Below, piece by piece: positions 47,758 to 59,284 of a DNA stretch of 64,000 bases (position 1 is its first letter; each line of letters begins with the position of its first letter). The position numbers were made by a program, and so were the translations under genes. Origin of the DNA: Pseudeuparius sepicola (lineage: Eukaryota > Arthropoda > Insecta > Coleoptera > Anthribidae); NCBI GenBank assembly GCA_963920635.1, contig OY987302.1, positions 46,751,500 to 46,815,499 on the forward strand, in the 5' to 3' direction. The notes under the pieces are model-generated. The model ran no database searches, was not told where the DNA came from, and saw only the letters and a list, made by a program, of their open reading frames with translations.

Positions 47758-48516
47758 TTAATCCTTAACAACACGAATATGATAACTTAAAGTGTCAGTA
47801 ATTAGAGGGGCCACTTGATCAAGTGAAACATACTCATATGTATTTGCGTTAACAAAAATTGTATCCTGTGCAGATAAAGGCACGCACAAACCTTTGATGT
47901 ACCTGCGCAATCTCTTACCAGAGTTATCCGTTACATCAACTTCAAATTTATAAGACTTACAATCTTCCCGTGTTCCCACTAGTTGAACTGTCCAAAAGAA
48001 CTTTTTGTTCTCATATTTGAAACACCCTTTGAATATTCTGGATGCAAATTTTATCAAGTAATATTCTTCATAAGATTCATTTTCATCAAATACTAGATTA
48101 ATTCTATCACTCATGAGAATATATTTTTGGTGAGCATTGTCAATGTGCCCTGCAAGCTCAGTTTTGTTGCACTTAATAGTGCAGTGTTCTTTGTCCTTTA
48201 ACGGACAATCATATGGACCATGTAAGCAAAGAGATTCATGCTTCTTAATTTCAGACGAAAGCAAAACCTTTGGACATCCATTTTTGTAAAATTTGCACGG
48301 GTATTTGAGTTTGCTAGTAATTTTCTCTAGCATGAAATTTTGGGTATTGCTTATTGCATTTTGGCATAAGGGACACTTGTCGAGTCGGGGCTTGCATCCC
48401 GAACAAATACTGTGTCCTTTATTACACTGATGTATGGGTGGTAACACAAATTCCAAACAAACAGGGCACTCAAGTTCGGACAAAAGTTCCCAATCGACCG
48501 ATGGATCTTTATGTTC
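47758..48516 (-). CDS. Siah/Sina-like E3 ubiquitin ligase, last exon
   Basis: Seven-in-absentia family: RING E3 ligases that bring substrates to ubiquitin-conjugating enzymes in the cytosol or nucleus. The exon has an in-frame 252-residue reading with stop TAA at 47758-47760. It begins EHKDPSVDWELLSELECPVC straight after acceptor TTCTTTTAG; there is no Met before the RING, so a 5' coding exon must exist upstream (not found). The RING is complete, C3HC4: Cys17, 20, 31, His35, Cys38, 41, 48, 51. The Siah-type zinc finger follows (CKFYKNGC ... HESLC ... DCPLK ... H...H), then a SINA substrate-binding-like beta domain ending LSYHIRVVKD. It shares orientation and single-exon body with the gene at 56270-57180. 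Siah family is secure; the exact paralogue is not known. Confidence 0.9.
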   Translation of the reverse strand, partial: EHKDPSVDWELLSELECPVCLEFVLPPIHQCNKGHSICSGCKPRLDKCPLCQNAISNTQNFMLEKITSKLKYPCKFYKNGCPKVLLSSEIKKHESLCLHGPYDCPLKDKEHCTIKCNKTELAGHIDNAHQKYILMSDRINLVFDENESYEEYYLIKFASRIFKGCFKYENKKFFWTVQLVGTREDCKSYKFEVDVTDNSGKRLRRYIKGLCVPLSAQDTIFVNANTYEYVSLDQVAPLITDTLSYHIRVVKD

Positions 48517-49628
48517 CTAAAAGAAGATAGGTATTCTGTTATATAAAATTCTAGCAATGGTGACAACAATAAAAAAATAATAATAATAAACATCATTTGT
48601 GAACCTTAATAAGTAAGGATAATTTAGTATTTCAAATCCAAGATAGGACAGTGGAGAATAGAGGGAGAATACAGGCACATGTGACAGACATATGGTGCCA
48701 CCGATTCAGACTGTTTCGGAAGTATGTTAATTTTCACAGAGCCATATTTGACACCCATATGCGCAGGGCTATAGTGTATCGATAATTATTATTTATGTTT
48801 GGCATTATTATTATTCTTGCAAAACTACCTACTAAACCAAAAAACTTTTGTTAATATTATATTATTTGCACTACACGCAGAACTTGTGAAACCAAAACCT
48901 AACAGAGTATAAACCCAATAGATGTATAACCTCAAAAACCAGAAAAACGAGGGAAATGTCAAATTGAATTGGATTTTTGGGACGAGCAATCCGATGACAA
49001 TCTCATGCTTTTATGCACACTCAGATGGATTCCGACAAATAAAACCCCCGGCTTCTACACACACTTTGATGAATGAGCTTGATCAATCGATGAATTTTAA
49101 CACCTGCCTTACCGTATATATATCGGAATAAACTATGCTCTAAAACTTCAGTGTGTAAAAAGGACTGACTTGTAGCAATTCTGGTTTTACCAGAAATGTC
49201 TTCAGCTTTTTTTTAAATATAACATACATAATACATACAGGACAAACAATTCAGCAAGACTACAAATAAATCAAAATCCACAAAGTCAAATACTGTCCAT
49301 GGTTTACTAGAGATATATCGTATATCAGGTTAACAACTATTCTGACATACACTTCAATTTTAAGACCACATATCTAGGGAAAACAAACTTAAACCTCTTT
49401 TATTAAAAAGACAGACAAAAACTTTAGACAGAGAAAGCACCGGCAAACATCCTGTTATTATTAAATTTCCAGAATGGGGGTGTTAATTTGCACGCAGGTA
49501 GATAATTTTTAGGCTAAATTTTATAGAGGTATCATGGTCAAAATAAAATTATCATATAGCATCTACGTGGCACAAAGGGCTCGAGTCAGTGAAGTCTGCG
49601 AAATAAAATGAACTTTGTGCATGACCTA
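48517..49628. other. Intron upstream of Siah-like exon
   Basis: Must belong to the intron or 5' region of the Siah-like gene. The missing 5' exon was looked for and not identified. ORF 48922-49131 (+) has no recognisable domain. Confidence 0.5.
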
Positions 49629-49636
49629 CCACTAAT

Positions 49637-50727
49637 CAGAGCTAGGCAGATCTATTTAAAAAAGATCATTTTAAAGATCTAAGATCGCGATCTTAGATCT
49701 AGATCTTTTTTGTTTCACGAAAGAACGATCTTTTTTAAAAAGATCATTTCAAAATGATCTGATCTTTGATCTTAATTTGGTGGTCTTAGAACCTTTTAAA
49801 GATCTAAGATTGTTTTAAAGATCTAAGATCTTTTCCAAATAAGATCTTTTAAGAATTCGGCTTTGATTCGTTAAAGGAAGAAACGAATTGTGCAGTGGTA
49901 GGGCGCAGGCCTATTCTCCATAGGTATATCAAACAATTGATTATGTAACCGGTTCGGTTATGGAAGTAACTTTACGTAAGCAGTTACGTAAAATTTTACT
50001 TTGCACTTGCACACTTGCACACTTGCTCCGGTTTTGAAAGATGTCACTTTTTACTAAGTATGTCAAAATTAGGAAACTATTATAATTTATAATATTATGA
50101 ATTTTTAGATGTAATATTTTAAAAGACCCTAGATCGTTTAAAGATCTTAGATCATTTAGAAGATCTTAGATCGTTTAGAAGATCTTAGATTATTAAGAAG
50201 ATCTTAGATCATTTGGAAGATCTTCGATCGTTCAGAAGATCTTAGATCGTTTAAAAGATCTTAGATCGAATGATCTTTTTTAAACAGATCGTTTTTAGAC
50301 GATCTTTAATCGTTTTTGTGTGAAAAGATCTATTTTTAAACGATCTTAGATCTTTTAAAAAAAATGATCTGATCTATGATCTACATCTTTTTTGACGCGA
50401 TCTTTCCCGCTTTCAACCTAACCGTGACATAGCCCAACGAAATCCCTTTACACATTACAGACATACATAACATACATTATTTAGTAAATTAAGGAAAATA
50501 AAGATTTGTAATAATGTATCCTGACGACATATGCCTTTAATATTGGTTGTATATCGGTCATTATTGTATAGTAATAGTATATAGCAGTGTTGCCGGAAGT
50601 TCTCTAGCTAGGTATGGGAGATGAGATGATTATCGGTTTAGTCGTTATCAATTTGTTATCGGTTTAGTCAAAAAAATGATCTGATCTATGATCTAGATCT
50701 TTTTTGGCGCGATCTTTCCCAGTTCTG
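49637..50727. mobile_element. hAT-like element built of GATC palindromes
   Basis: Ends CAGAGCTAGGCAGATC and, on the minus strand, CAGAACTGGGAAAGATC; flanks CCACTAAT (49629-49636) and CCCCTAAT (50728-50735) form an 8-bp duplication with one mismatch. The body has dozens of AAGATCTT/TTAGATC/GATCGTTT units, most regular at 50120-50270 with a period near 18-19 bp. A second internal terminus-like GATCTTTCCCGC near 50400 suggests a nested or duplicated end. Confidence 0.75.
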
Positions 50728-50954
50728 CCCCTAATGTTGGCTATTGTATACTGTTGATAACAACACTAGCTTCAGACTGAGGTATACAGGTGGGAATCTG
50801 TCAAACAAAATTTTCGATATTTAAAGGATATGAATTACAACAATCAGAATGGATATACCTTAGTTTAAAATTGTTTCGATATCATATATAATATAGTCGA
50901 TACTTCGCCACTACACCATCTCTATACTAACCTGACCAATGTCAATAAAATGCA

Positions 50955-51075
50955 CAAAGTATAGTGTATAACTCGTTAAGCAATGCATATTGCATGCTCG
51001 TGCACTTGAAGGCACTCGGCTTTGCCTCGAGCCACAACTTGTGCACTTGCATGCAATAAGCCTCATTGCTTAACT
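50955..51075. repeat. Short palindromic repeat
   Basis: GTATAACTCGTTAAGCAATG at the left, CATTGCTTAACTTGTTGCAT at the right, with TTGCATGCTCGTGCACTTG / ACTTGTGCACTTGCATGCAA inside. Confidence 0.75.
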
Positions 51076-51514
51076 TGTTGCATAATATACTATTATATAC
51101 AGGGCGTTCCCCTCTTCTTTGTGCATATTACCACAGCAAAAACATAACTATCGCAGCATAAATAGGCTATAATTTTCGGTATTTCCACAATAGGTGCCGT
51201 AAAACTGTGTAAAATAGAAACTATGCAGCGAGTCAGCGTGTCGTTTCCCCATTTTTATAGCCGCGCGAAATTCGCTGTTTTTATTTTGAATTTATTTGGA
51301 AAGAATTTTATTTAAAGCAGTTTTATGATTGACAAATGTTTCTATAGGCTTGGATCTACCAATTTTGATTACAATTGGAAATTAGTGAACACACCTATTG
51401 TTCTATATATCCAGGACAACAGCCGCTAAAAAATTCTTGTCAAGTTATGCCTAGCAAACTTGAATTTAGCTCATAAATACATAGGACAAAAAATGTCTAA
51501 ATTTGTTTGTAATG

Positions 51515-51861
51515 TTAAGAGGGGGTTGCCGACAGCGAAAGTGACGTTAGATTTCGTATTTTTTTAAGTTGTATAGCATAAAATCTAATAACATTTTACC
51601 TGGCAAAAATTTAGTACAAACATCTCTTGTCTTCATTTTAATCATAAGATCTTAAAAACATTTGCACTGGAATCATTATTTTTCCCAAGGTTTTCATAAC
51701 CTATAAAACAAAACTCTGCTTTTAAGATCTTATGATTAAAATGAAGACGGAGATGTTTGTACTAAATTTTTGCCAGGTAAAATGTTATTACATTTTATGT
51801 TATACAACTTAAAAAAATACGAAATCTAACGTCACTTTCGCTATCGGCAACCCCCTCTTAA
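51515..51861. mobile_element. TTAA-flanked foldback MITE (piggyBac-like)
   Basis: TTAA at both borders (51515-51518, 51858-51861), then GAGGGGGTTGCCGACAGC and its complement. Arms about 150 bp, nearly identical, through GAAAGTGACGTTAGATTTCG and TTTTGCCAGGTAAAATG blocks. No transposase. Confidence 0.85.
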
Positions 51862-52207
51862 ATGTTTAAATTTCATTAAAAAACATTTTAAAATGTCTTT
51901 GTCTTAGTTTTGTTGTAAATTGAGGGAGTAGAGGAAGTCAAGAGACTCTATCCGAAGGCTTAAATGGATAATTGCTATAAAAAGAGCACATTCCAATTTT
52001 TTTTATTGCAGTTGATTTTGTTTTATTTCTAGAGTTTTGTCCACTGCTTAGAGGAAAACTTACAAAATTGGAAGGCACCCTAATTGGGTTAGGTCGTTAA
52101 ATACTTCCATCCTCTTTACAAATAATTCAATCCATACATTTAATGATGGCAGATTCATTTTTTGAGAATGTTTGACCTGCAACACTTTTTAGACACCACT
52201 ATAATAG

Positions 52208-52330
52208 TTATTTACACTGTAAAATGCTTAAGTGCACTTTTTTGGCCGACGAGGTTGTTTAAGCACCTCCGAGGCCAAAAAAAGCTTAAGCATCGTGTAA
52301 TGTATTAAATTTTTCCTGCTACCGACAATT
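52208..52330. repeat. GCTTAAGYGCACTTTTTTGG palindrome, copy 1
   Basis: ATGCTTAAGTGCACTTTTTT ... GGCCAAAAAAAGCTTAAGCAT stem, followed by TGTATTAAATTTTTCCTGCT. The second copy is 55213-55365. Confidence 0.75.
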
Positions 52331-52334
52331 TCAT

Positions 52335-53270
52335 GTTATAAAGGGTGTTTCCTAAGTACGTGTAGAAAATACAGGAGGTTAGCCCTTAACAACTATAGGT
52401 AAATTCTCAATATTAGTTACTGAGATGCAGGGAGTTCTCTTTTGAAATTGAATTATGGCAATATCTCCCAAAATGATCAAGCTGCTGAACTGAAATTTGG
52501 TACTGCTGTGTTTTTTTGGAATGGAGAATAAGCTGAAGATGTCAATTTCTACAATCTCACAGAGCGCCACTTATACTATTTTTTGATTGTGCTTTTACTT
52601 GTAACTTTTTGAGGTTATTTATCTTTTTGGTTTTGCATGTCCATCATTTTAGTGCATCTTTTTATTTTGCAACAAATGTACTCTTGTTTCATAATGATAA
52701 AATCAAGCGTTTGCATTGAAATTGGCAAAACACTCCAAAACACCTGTTAACCCCAACATTCAAAACATAAAATTTTTACCTACAGTTTTCAAAAGTAAGA
52801 GTTGAACTGTATGTACATTGAAAATGAAGAAAAAATCAAAACACCATGGGTTTTCAATCCTTTCCATATTGAAAGTGAATAATTTTTAGTAGGTATTGTT
52901 CATAGGGATTTTTTTTATCTCTTTAAATGGGATTTGCAACATTTGAAAGAGGTAGGGAAAAATTTTATTCACTTTCAAAATGGACTTTGAAAAATATGCA
53001 CATTTTATATCAAGAAAACTAATGGTGTTTTGACCAGTGTCTATTTGTCATTTTTTTCTTCATTTTCAATGTTAGTTAATAACATTTGAAAACAGTACGT
53101 GAAAATTTTATGTTTCGAATGTTGGAGTTAACAGGTATTTTGTAGTGTTTTGCATGTTACAATGCAAATGGTTGATGATATAGTTATGAATCAAGAGTAT
53201 ACTTTTGTCGCAAAATGAAAAGATGCACTAAAATGATGGACCTGCAAGACCAAAAAGATATTAGGTTAGG
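52335..53270. repeat. Diverged foldback related to 33937-35109 and 61741-62170
   Basis: AAGGGTGTTTCCTAAG at the left. 52425-52570 matches 61850-62010 (AATATCTCCCAAAATGATCA, AAGCTGCTGAACTGAAATTT). 52600-52800 is inverted at 53030-53265 (AGTGCATCTTTTTATTTTGC, AACACCTGTTAACC). Confidence 0.65.
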
Positions 53271-55212
53271 TGTGAAACACAATTAATAAAACTATTTAGA
53301 CGGTTTCACATTGAGTGATTTTTGTTTTGGCCTAGTAGAATACTAGGAAAAACATTTTTATTAACAAATTATTCACCTTAGTCCATATCTTTGACTATCG
53401 TATGTTTTATAAAATGACAAAACAACTCTGTGGGGTATTAGGATAGTTGTAAGAACTCCTCAGAAAATTAGTGTCTCATTTTTATTAGTTTTGGAAATAA
53501 TCTTAAGATTATCTACTAGCCTTGTTAATGGAATAGCATAAACAAGGCTACTAGCGATTTTGCACATGCACACAAAAAACTGTTGATTTTTCAAAATTTG
53601 TTTATAGCGTATAATTTGCTTAAAATTGAAGGACAATTTGGATGCACCACTTTTCAAGGTCGCTGCGAACGAACATTTTCTTTTGACCGTAGCGCCACCA
53701 ACAATTTGCAATAGAAAATTCAGCTTGCGAGGCCTCTGTTGTGTCTGATGTTGCCGTATCAGACTGTCTCGGACAGAGCCATAACCGTGCCCATTTTCAT
53801 AGTACATATTTGTGACGTGAACCTTACAGGCCATTGCCACAGCCGACTCTAGGAGAAGCCCTGAAGTAGAGAAAACTGGCAACAAGGGATGCGGGTCCAC
53901 GTCGTGTGCCCTGACACTGACTGTCAGTTGATTTTACAAGAAATTTACCAGAATTAATTTGTGTAGTGCGGGTAGTGCTATCGTTGCCAGATTGCTACGA
54001 CGAGGCAGTGTGTCTCTGGATGGAAACAGACAGCCCGAAGTGCTGGCGACAGCTTTTTTATAAATTTGTTTTGTTTGTGCAAAAGTGAAACATTTCTAAA
54101 AAAAATTTAAGAATAAAATGATTAAGGGCCAATTGCATAGGCAAACTAAAGTACCCTTTAAAATTAAAGGAGATTTCTAACAATCCAACCATTGTTTAGT
54201 ATTTTTGCAAAAGTTTCTGCCATTTCAATCAGAAGAGATTAGTCTTCTTCCATCATGCTGTTCTCTGTTCACTTGTTTGTATTTTTATGAAAATTTAACC
54301 ATAAGGGAAGATAGATCATTTGCCTGATCGCGCACTTTGCGAAAAATTCTCACAAAAATTAGACTTAAAACTAAATTTAGTCCCCTCTATTTGCCCAAAT
54401 GCTACTCTATATTGCATAGACCCGTTGAATCGTCCCGCTGCGGCGTTGCCACATGTTTGTACAGGGCTTGTAAGCAAGGTTGGCAAATATCATGATATTT
54501 ATATAAATATCAAAATATCGGATATTTATCGATATATATCTGATATATATCGAAATCTTGATATTTATTTTTAAAAAATTGAATTTTGTATATATAAGGT
54601 ATAAATATTGTAAAAAAACTCCAGCGTTTTTTATTTGTACTTTACTATAAATAAACTCAAAAAATAAAAACAAAAAATGATTCTCAAATAACACATAAAT
54701 ACTAAACTTCATAAACAAAAAACAAAACGTTAGATTGTATACCTATATAAAAAAACTCCTATAAAATAATTGTCGGTAAGAAGTAATGGTATCAAAAATA
54801 GGCTATTCCTACTTATTAGGTAATTATTATAATGGGGAACTTGCACAAAAATTACATTTCAAATTTATTACTTTCAAACCTAATTTATTGCTATTAAATG
54901 AACCACACATTTTTTATTTTTATGTACCTAATAAATATAAGCAATTAAAAACTGCATAATTCAAATCATTCTTGAAACGCACCCTCCTTGGTTGTGACGT
55001 CAAGTAGCTCGTTGGTGGTGGCGCCTCTGGTGGGCGGCGGCACCATGTATAAACTAATATGGGCGGCACATGTACAAAAACTACAGCACCAGGCAAGCTT
55101 TGTTTAGAAAGATCAACGAGAACGCCCCATCCTTGTTTATCCGTCTTGTTATAGTGTATCTCAGTCTTGATATTGTTGATAAATGTTTGAAGAGTGTGCT
55201 GTATTAAATAGT

Positions 55213-55365
55213 TATTTACATTGTGAGATGCGTAAGCGCACTTTTTTGGCCGAGGAGGTTGTTTAACGCCCGTGTTGCCTCAGGTCTTAAAACTCTCTCC
55301 AAGGCCAAAAAGAGCTTACGCATCGAGCAATGTATTACATTTTTCCTGCTACTGACAATTCCATA
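55213..55365. repeat. GCTTAAGYGCACTTTTTTGG palindrome, copy 2
   Basis: ATGCGTAAGCGCACTTTTTT ... GGCCAAAAAGAGCTTACGCAT, then TGTATTACATTTTTCCTGCT. Paired changes relative to copy 1 keep the stem (AAGTGC/AAGC versus AAGCGC/ACGC). Confidence 0.7.
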
Positions 55366-55511
55366 CTAGGTAGGTAAGTATTTTGAATTTAAACGCACTA
55401 TGGAGTAGATTGTGTAATAATCTTCATAATAACCATTGTCCAATTATTACTAAAAATGATAATCAGTGATAAATATAAGAGGTAGAATACAGAGATAATA
55501 AAAAAAAACTT

Positions 55512-55582
55512 CTTGTGCGATTGAACCCGAGACCTACGAATTACTAGTCCTGTAGCCTCACCATTCAGTTAAAGAAGTGCTT
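55512..55582 (-). repeat. tRNA-like SINE head, Thr-like
   Basis: Minus strand: A-box-like TAACTGAATGG, loop CTAGTAA (U33 present, anticodon AGT), B box GGTTCAATC. Stems imperfect. Confidence 0.4.
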
Positions 55583-56269
55583 GTTAAATTTGGACTTTTA
55601 GGCGGTTCTTATTTTTGACCTACGTCAGATCCCTATGGAAATGGGTCGCCGAACTGTGTATTTTAACGTTCAATTTCCATTCTTCCTTCCCTAATTCTGT
55701 GTAGCTGTCACTCCTGTCACTGCCTTCTGATCGATCGAGCTATGTGACGTCACAACCATTCCCGCGCTTTTCGTGTCGTTTCAAATGAATAGCTTGCGGT
55801 CACAACTTTAATTATTTATTGCAAATTAAATATTGCGATTTGAGAGCTGATATTTGGTATGTGCTCTTTCTATGAGATAGGCAAATATATTAAAGAAATA
55901 AAAAAATTGTTCAAGTTCCCCATTACATCAGTCTTGATAATGGTAAGCATTCAGGGCTATAACTAAGTACTTGAATTTTAATCTTGATATATATATCTTG
56001 ATAAATATCAAAGAATAAATATCTTGATATGTATCAAGATATATATCAAGATATGTATCAAGATATATATCTTTTGATATATATCATGCCAACCTTGCTT
56101 GTAAGCTTGAGAAGGTTGTGCCATTGCACTTCAAAAGGGTGTATAAAAATTCAGTTAATTGAACACATAGGTTTTCCTTAAAATAATTTTGAAGTTTATT
56201 TTCCTCTTTCAGTTTTCTTGGCATCTATTTATTAAGTACGGTCCTGGGTTTCAGAATTTATGCTCTAAA

Positions 56270-57180
56270 TCAAAGTGATTGGGAGGACAAACAATGATAG
56301 ATTTTTAGAATATCAAGATGCAACTTGTCAATTTTTTTTTCTTTTACAGCTATTTCGACAATAATCCGGAGATAATTTTTAGAAGTATTAAAAAGAAATA
56401 TTACCTGCTGAGTTACTGATTGTTCTTCATCTTGAGTGATTTCTTGGGTATTTGGTATGAACAGTTCAATTACACCAACAATTGTTGCCGGGTCATTAAG
56501 TTTGTCTTTAATAAAGTCCGAACTAACTTTCGTTGTTAAATTATCGGAATCCATATCAGTTGATTTAGAAGAAAACTTGTAAGATGAACTTTTGTTCCCA
56601 TTATAAAGTTTTAGTTGGTAATTATAATTTTTATTTGTTGTTGATTGTTTTAGGTGTTCGACAGTGCACCAAAAGATTCCAGAACGGGAATCTAACTCTT
56701 TTTTGACAATGAATAATTCTTCATTGTATGGGATTATCATACTATCTTTAAAACTGTTCAGAAAACATAATTCAAATTCTCTGGTTTTAAGCAGTAAACC
56801 TGTATGAGTTTGCTCATAATGTTTCAGCAGTTCCGCCGTAGAGCCTTGCCACTGACATCGTGTATAGGTCTTGCTTGGACAATCAAGTTTATTATGAACA
56901 CATAACTGTTCGTGTTTCTTTAGCTTCTGGGGTTGCAATTCTTCGGTGCAGCCATTTTTCTCCATTGCACACGGGAACATTATAAACCGGGCTAAGTTCT
57001 CATAACCTTCATCACGTAAAAAATCATCTTCACTAGGTACCTTGCATCTTCCACAAATGGCATCATTATCTCCTTCACATTTAACATAAATTGGAAATAT
57101 GGACAAATACTTTGAACATATTGTGCATCTCAATTTTTCAAGAAGCTCTGAGGGTAATATCAGCTTTCCCATATTGTTTT
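56270..57180 (-). CDS. Siah-like protein with degenerate RING, last exon
   Basis: A 300-residue reading frame from ATG 57170-57172 to TGA 56270-56272. Acceptor TTTATTTCAG lies 8 nt before the ATG, so the upstream exon is probably 5' UTR. AATAAA on the minus strand at 56228-56233, about 40 nt past the stop, fits a polyadenylation signal. The RING is broken: Cys16, 19, 32, 40 and 43 remain, but the His and the final CPxC pair are absent. The Siah-type zinc finger is intact (Cys68, 75, His87, Cys91, 98, 106, His118, 123), followed by a SINA-like domain. It therefore probably binds partners without ligase activity (inference). A possible donor (CAG/GTAATA, just after EEQSVTQQ) could shorten the protein if spliced, but the polyA signal favours reading through. 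Confidence 0.82.
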
Positions 57181-57199
57181 CTGAAATAAAAAGTATTTA

Positions 57200-58740
57200 T
57201 GAAGATCGTGAATTAATCTTAGAAACAAAAGCACATAAACTGTTAATGGATTTCAGACAAGGTAGGTATTCAAAAGGGCCTCTATTTTCATGAATGCAAT
57301 ATTGGTAGCTTATAGTCTAGGTAACCTAACCGTTGAATCATTCTTATAATTCACTGGGGAGTGTTATATTGTTCAATTTGTTGTTTATAAACTTCTGTTT
57401 TTAAATAGCTCCAGAGGAATATATTAGATGGCGCCAGATCTCGTTTATTTTATTTCAACACTTGGATGGGTAAATTGGCAAATATGGCCCTATCTCATCG
57501 CAACCTGGCATATTCTTCGGCAGTAACATTAATAGTTATAAATAATATGTTTATGGATATTTTGGACGATTTAATTTTTCAGACTGCAATAACATACAGA
57601 TCGAATACTGGTCTATGGACATGAGAGAAACCAAGTCTGAAAAAGTCTGATTATGTGATCGAGTTCGTCACACTTTTTATTTACACCACTTTTTTGCTCT
57701 GTGCTACTGCAGTAATGCAAGCCTCAGTATATAAATAAATATGAATTTGATATGTTCACAGTAGCAGGTGGAGTCCGCAGCTAGCTGGCAAGACAGATGT
57801 CAATCAATTTTCCTTTATTTTTTCACATCCACAGTATTCAATCTGTATACCTACATAATATGTTGATATTTGCTTTTCCCTTCAGTAAGTTATATGGAAT
57901 TAAATTTACCAAACATTCATTTGGCCGATCGCAGTTAGAGGTGAAATAAAGACTCATATTTTGATATAGTTACGTCTGATCTGGAGAAACACTATATTAA
58001 AGAAATAAGGATGGATTTTAGTACCTGTAACTAGAAATCAAGAAAGGGTGTTTTAGCTGATTATCCTCTACCTGGTATGCCACTGAAACATCCTTTCTTA
58101 ATATATTAAAGACCCGAGCGTAATGTCATAATTTCATTATTGCTTGCGATCTGTCCCACGGTTTAAATATCCAACTTTATTAGGATTTACGTTCCTTTTA
58201 TGGTAACAAAGTGTTTTTGCAGGATTTCAGTTTTATTTTGTCATATTAACAAGAGTTTTTATAGGTAAGTTTGTTTCTGAGAATATTAAATTATCATACA
58301 CATGAAGAAAATTGTATGCTCAGACTATTACGTGAATTGCAGAAGAATAAGCAATATTTAGAATTAAGGGATGATCCGTTTCAACAAGTTGAAGAAGCGA
58401 AAATTCTAGATATTTCTGTTTCTTCTAGGTATTCCAAGGACTTTCAAACCAAAAGGTACTAAAACATACTCTTGCTTGCTTTTTAGACTGGCCTTTCTTA
58501 AGAGAATGTATGGAGTATGGATTTTGATGTTTTTGTTTTATATTTTGAAACAATGGTGTTTTTAACATTAAATCACCATGTAGATTTTTTTGTTATATGC
58601 GGCTATCAGACCATGCAAAGGTCTTTAACATGTTAAGTGTTAAGCGCACTAGTGTCTTCCTGAAAAAAATATATCAGTGGGCACCTTATATTCTTGTTGT
58701 ATATCAGAAGTCTGATAAACTTAAATTAAAATAATTAGTG
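57200..58740. other. Upstream of degenerate Siah-like gene
   Basis: AT-rich; its 5' exon should lie in or beyond here. 58017-58085 shares TTTTAGTACCTGTAACTAG with the SINE body at 19960, so a SINE relic is present. No other gene recognised. Confidence 0.5.
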
Positions 58741-58749
58741 GTTGGTGAC

Positions 58750-59265
58750 CCAAATATTAAATATTTTTTGGTTTAGTTTAGTTGGGAAAAGGGTCAAAAC
58801 GCTATTAAAACACTATTTCTTCGCCAACGTTTCGATTAATGTATAATCTTCATCAGGGCTCTAAAAATACAATCTAATATAAAATGAATATAAACTAAAA
58901 ATAGGAATGTAAGAAAGAAGGTTTTCTGGCACATGTTATAAATTTATAAATAAAAAGAAGACTTACCAGAAATAAGATTGATGATTTTAAATTGTAAGTA
59001 TATTAACGTTTTACTGCCTAGTTTGTTTCTGTTACGTAAATATTTAGTAAAAAATTATATTATTTAATATTATACCTAATTATATTATTTTTTCTTCCTA
59101 TTTTTAGTTTATATTCATTTTATATTAGATTGTATTGTATTTTAGAGCCCTGATCAAGATTATACATTAATCGAAACGTTGGTGAAGAAATAGTGTTTTA
59201 ATAGCGTTCTGACCCTTTTCCCAATTAGGCTAAACCAAAAAATATTAAATTAAAATATTTTGGGC
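58750..59265. mobile_element. Inverted pair of a hammerhead-bearing repeat
   Basis: Two about 165-bp arms (58750-58914 and 59096-59262) in opposite orientation. Shared blocks AAATATTTTTTGGTTTAG, GGGAAAAGGGTC, GCTATTAAAACACTATTTCT, CCAACGTTTCGATTAATG and ATAAAATGAATATAAAC (or complements). Arrangement resembles inverted terminal repeats of Penelope-like elements (inference). Confidence 0.7.
58815..58866 (-). ncRNA. Hammerhead-like motif, copy B
   Basis: Minus strand: GAGCC, CTGATGA (58856 to 58850), A, GATTA-TACAT-TAATC (5-bp stem, 5-nt loop), GAAAC overlapping palindromic ACGT (58827-58830), T, then GGC that pairs with GCC before the core. Core intact. The mirror copy on the plus strand (59150-59185) has CTGATCA and should be inactive. 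Confidence 0.55.
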
Positions 59266-59284
59266 CACTATTTTATTATTTTTA

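Larger units (their letters stand above)
54475..56097. mobile_element. hAT-like element with GATATATATC palindromes
   Basis: Ends CAAGGTTGGCA and TGCCAACCTTG (11 bp, perfect), flanked by an exact 8-bp duplication CTTGTAAG (54467-54474, 56098-56105). Arrays of GATATATATC/TTGATATA at 54490-54570 and 55980-56085. The centre holds non-coding sequence, a 52.2-kb-type palindrome and a tRNA-like stretch. No transposase. Confidence 0.88.

Noticed and set aside
53460..53900. 146-codon minus-strand ORF
   Set aside because: Starts with ATG but has no recognisable domain, no splice context and lies in repeat-rich sequence; not supported as a gene.
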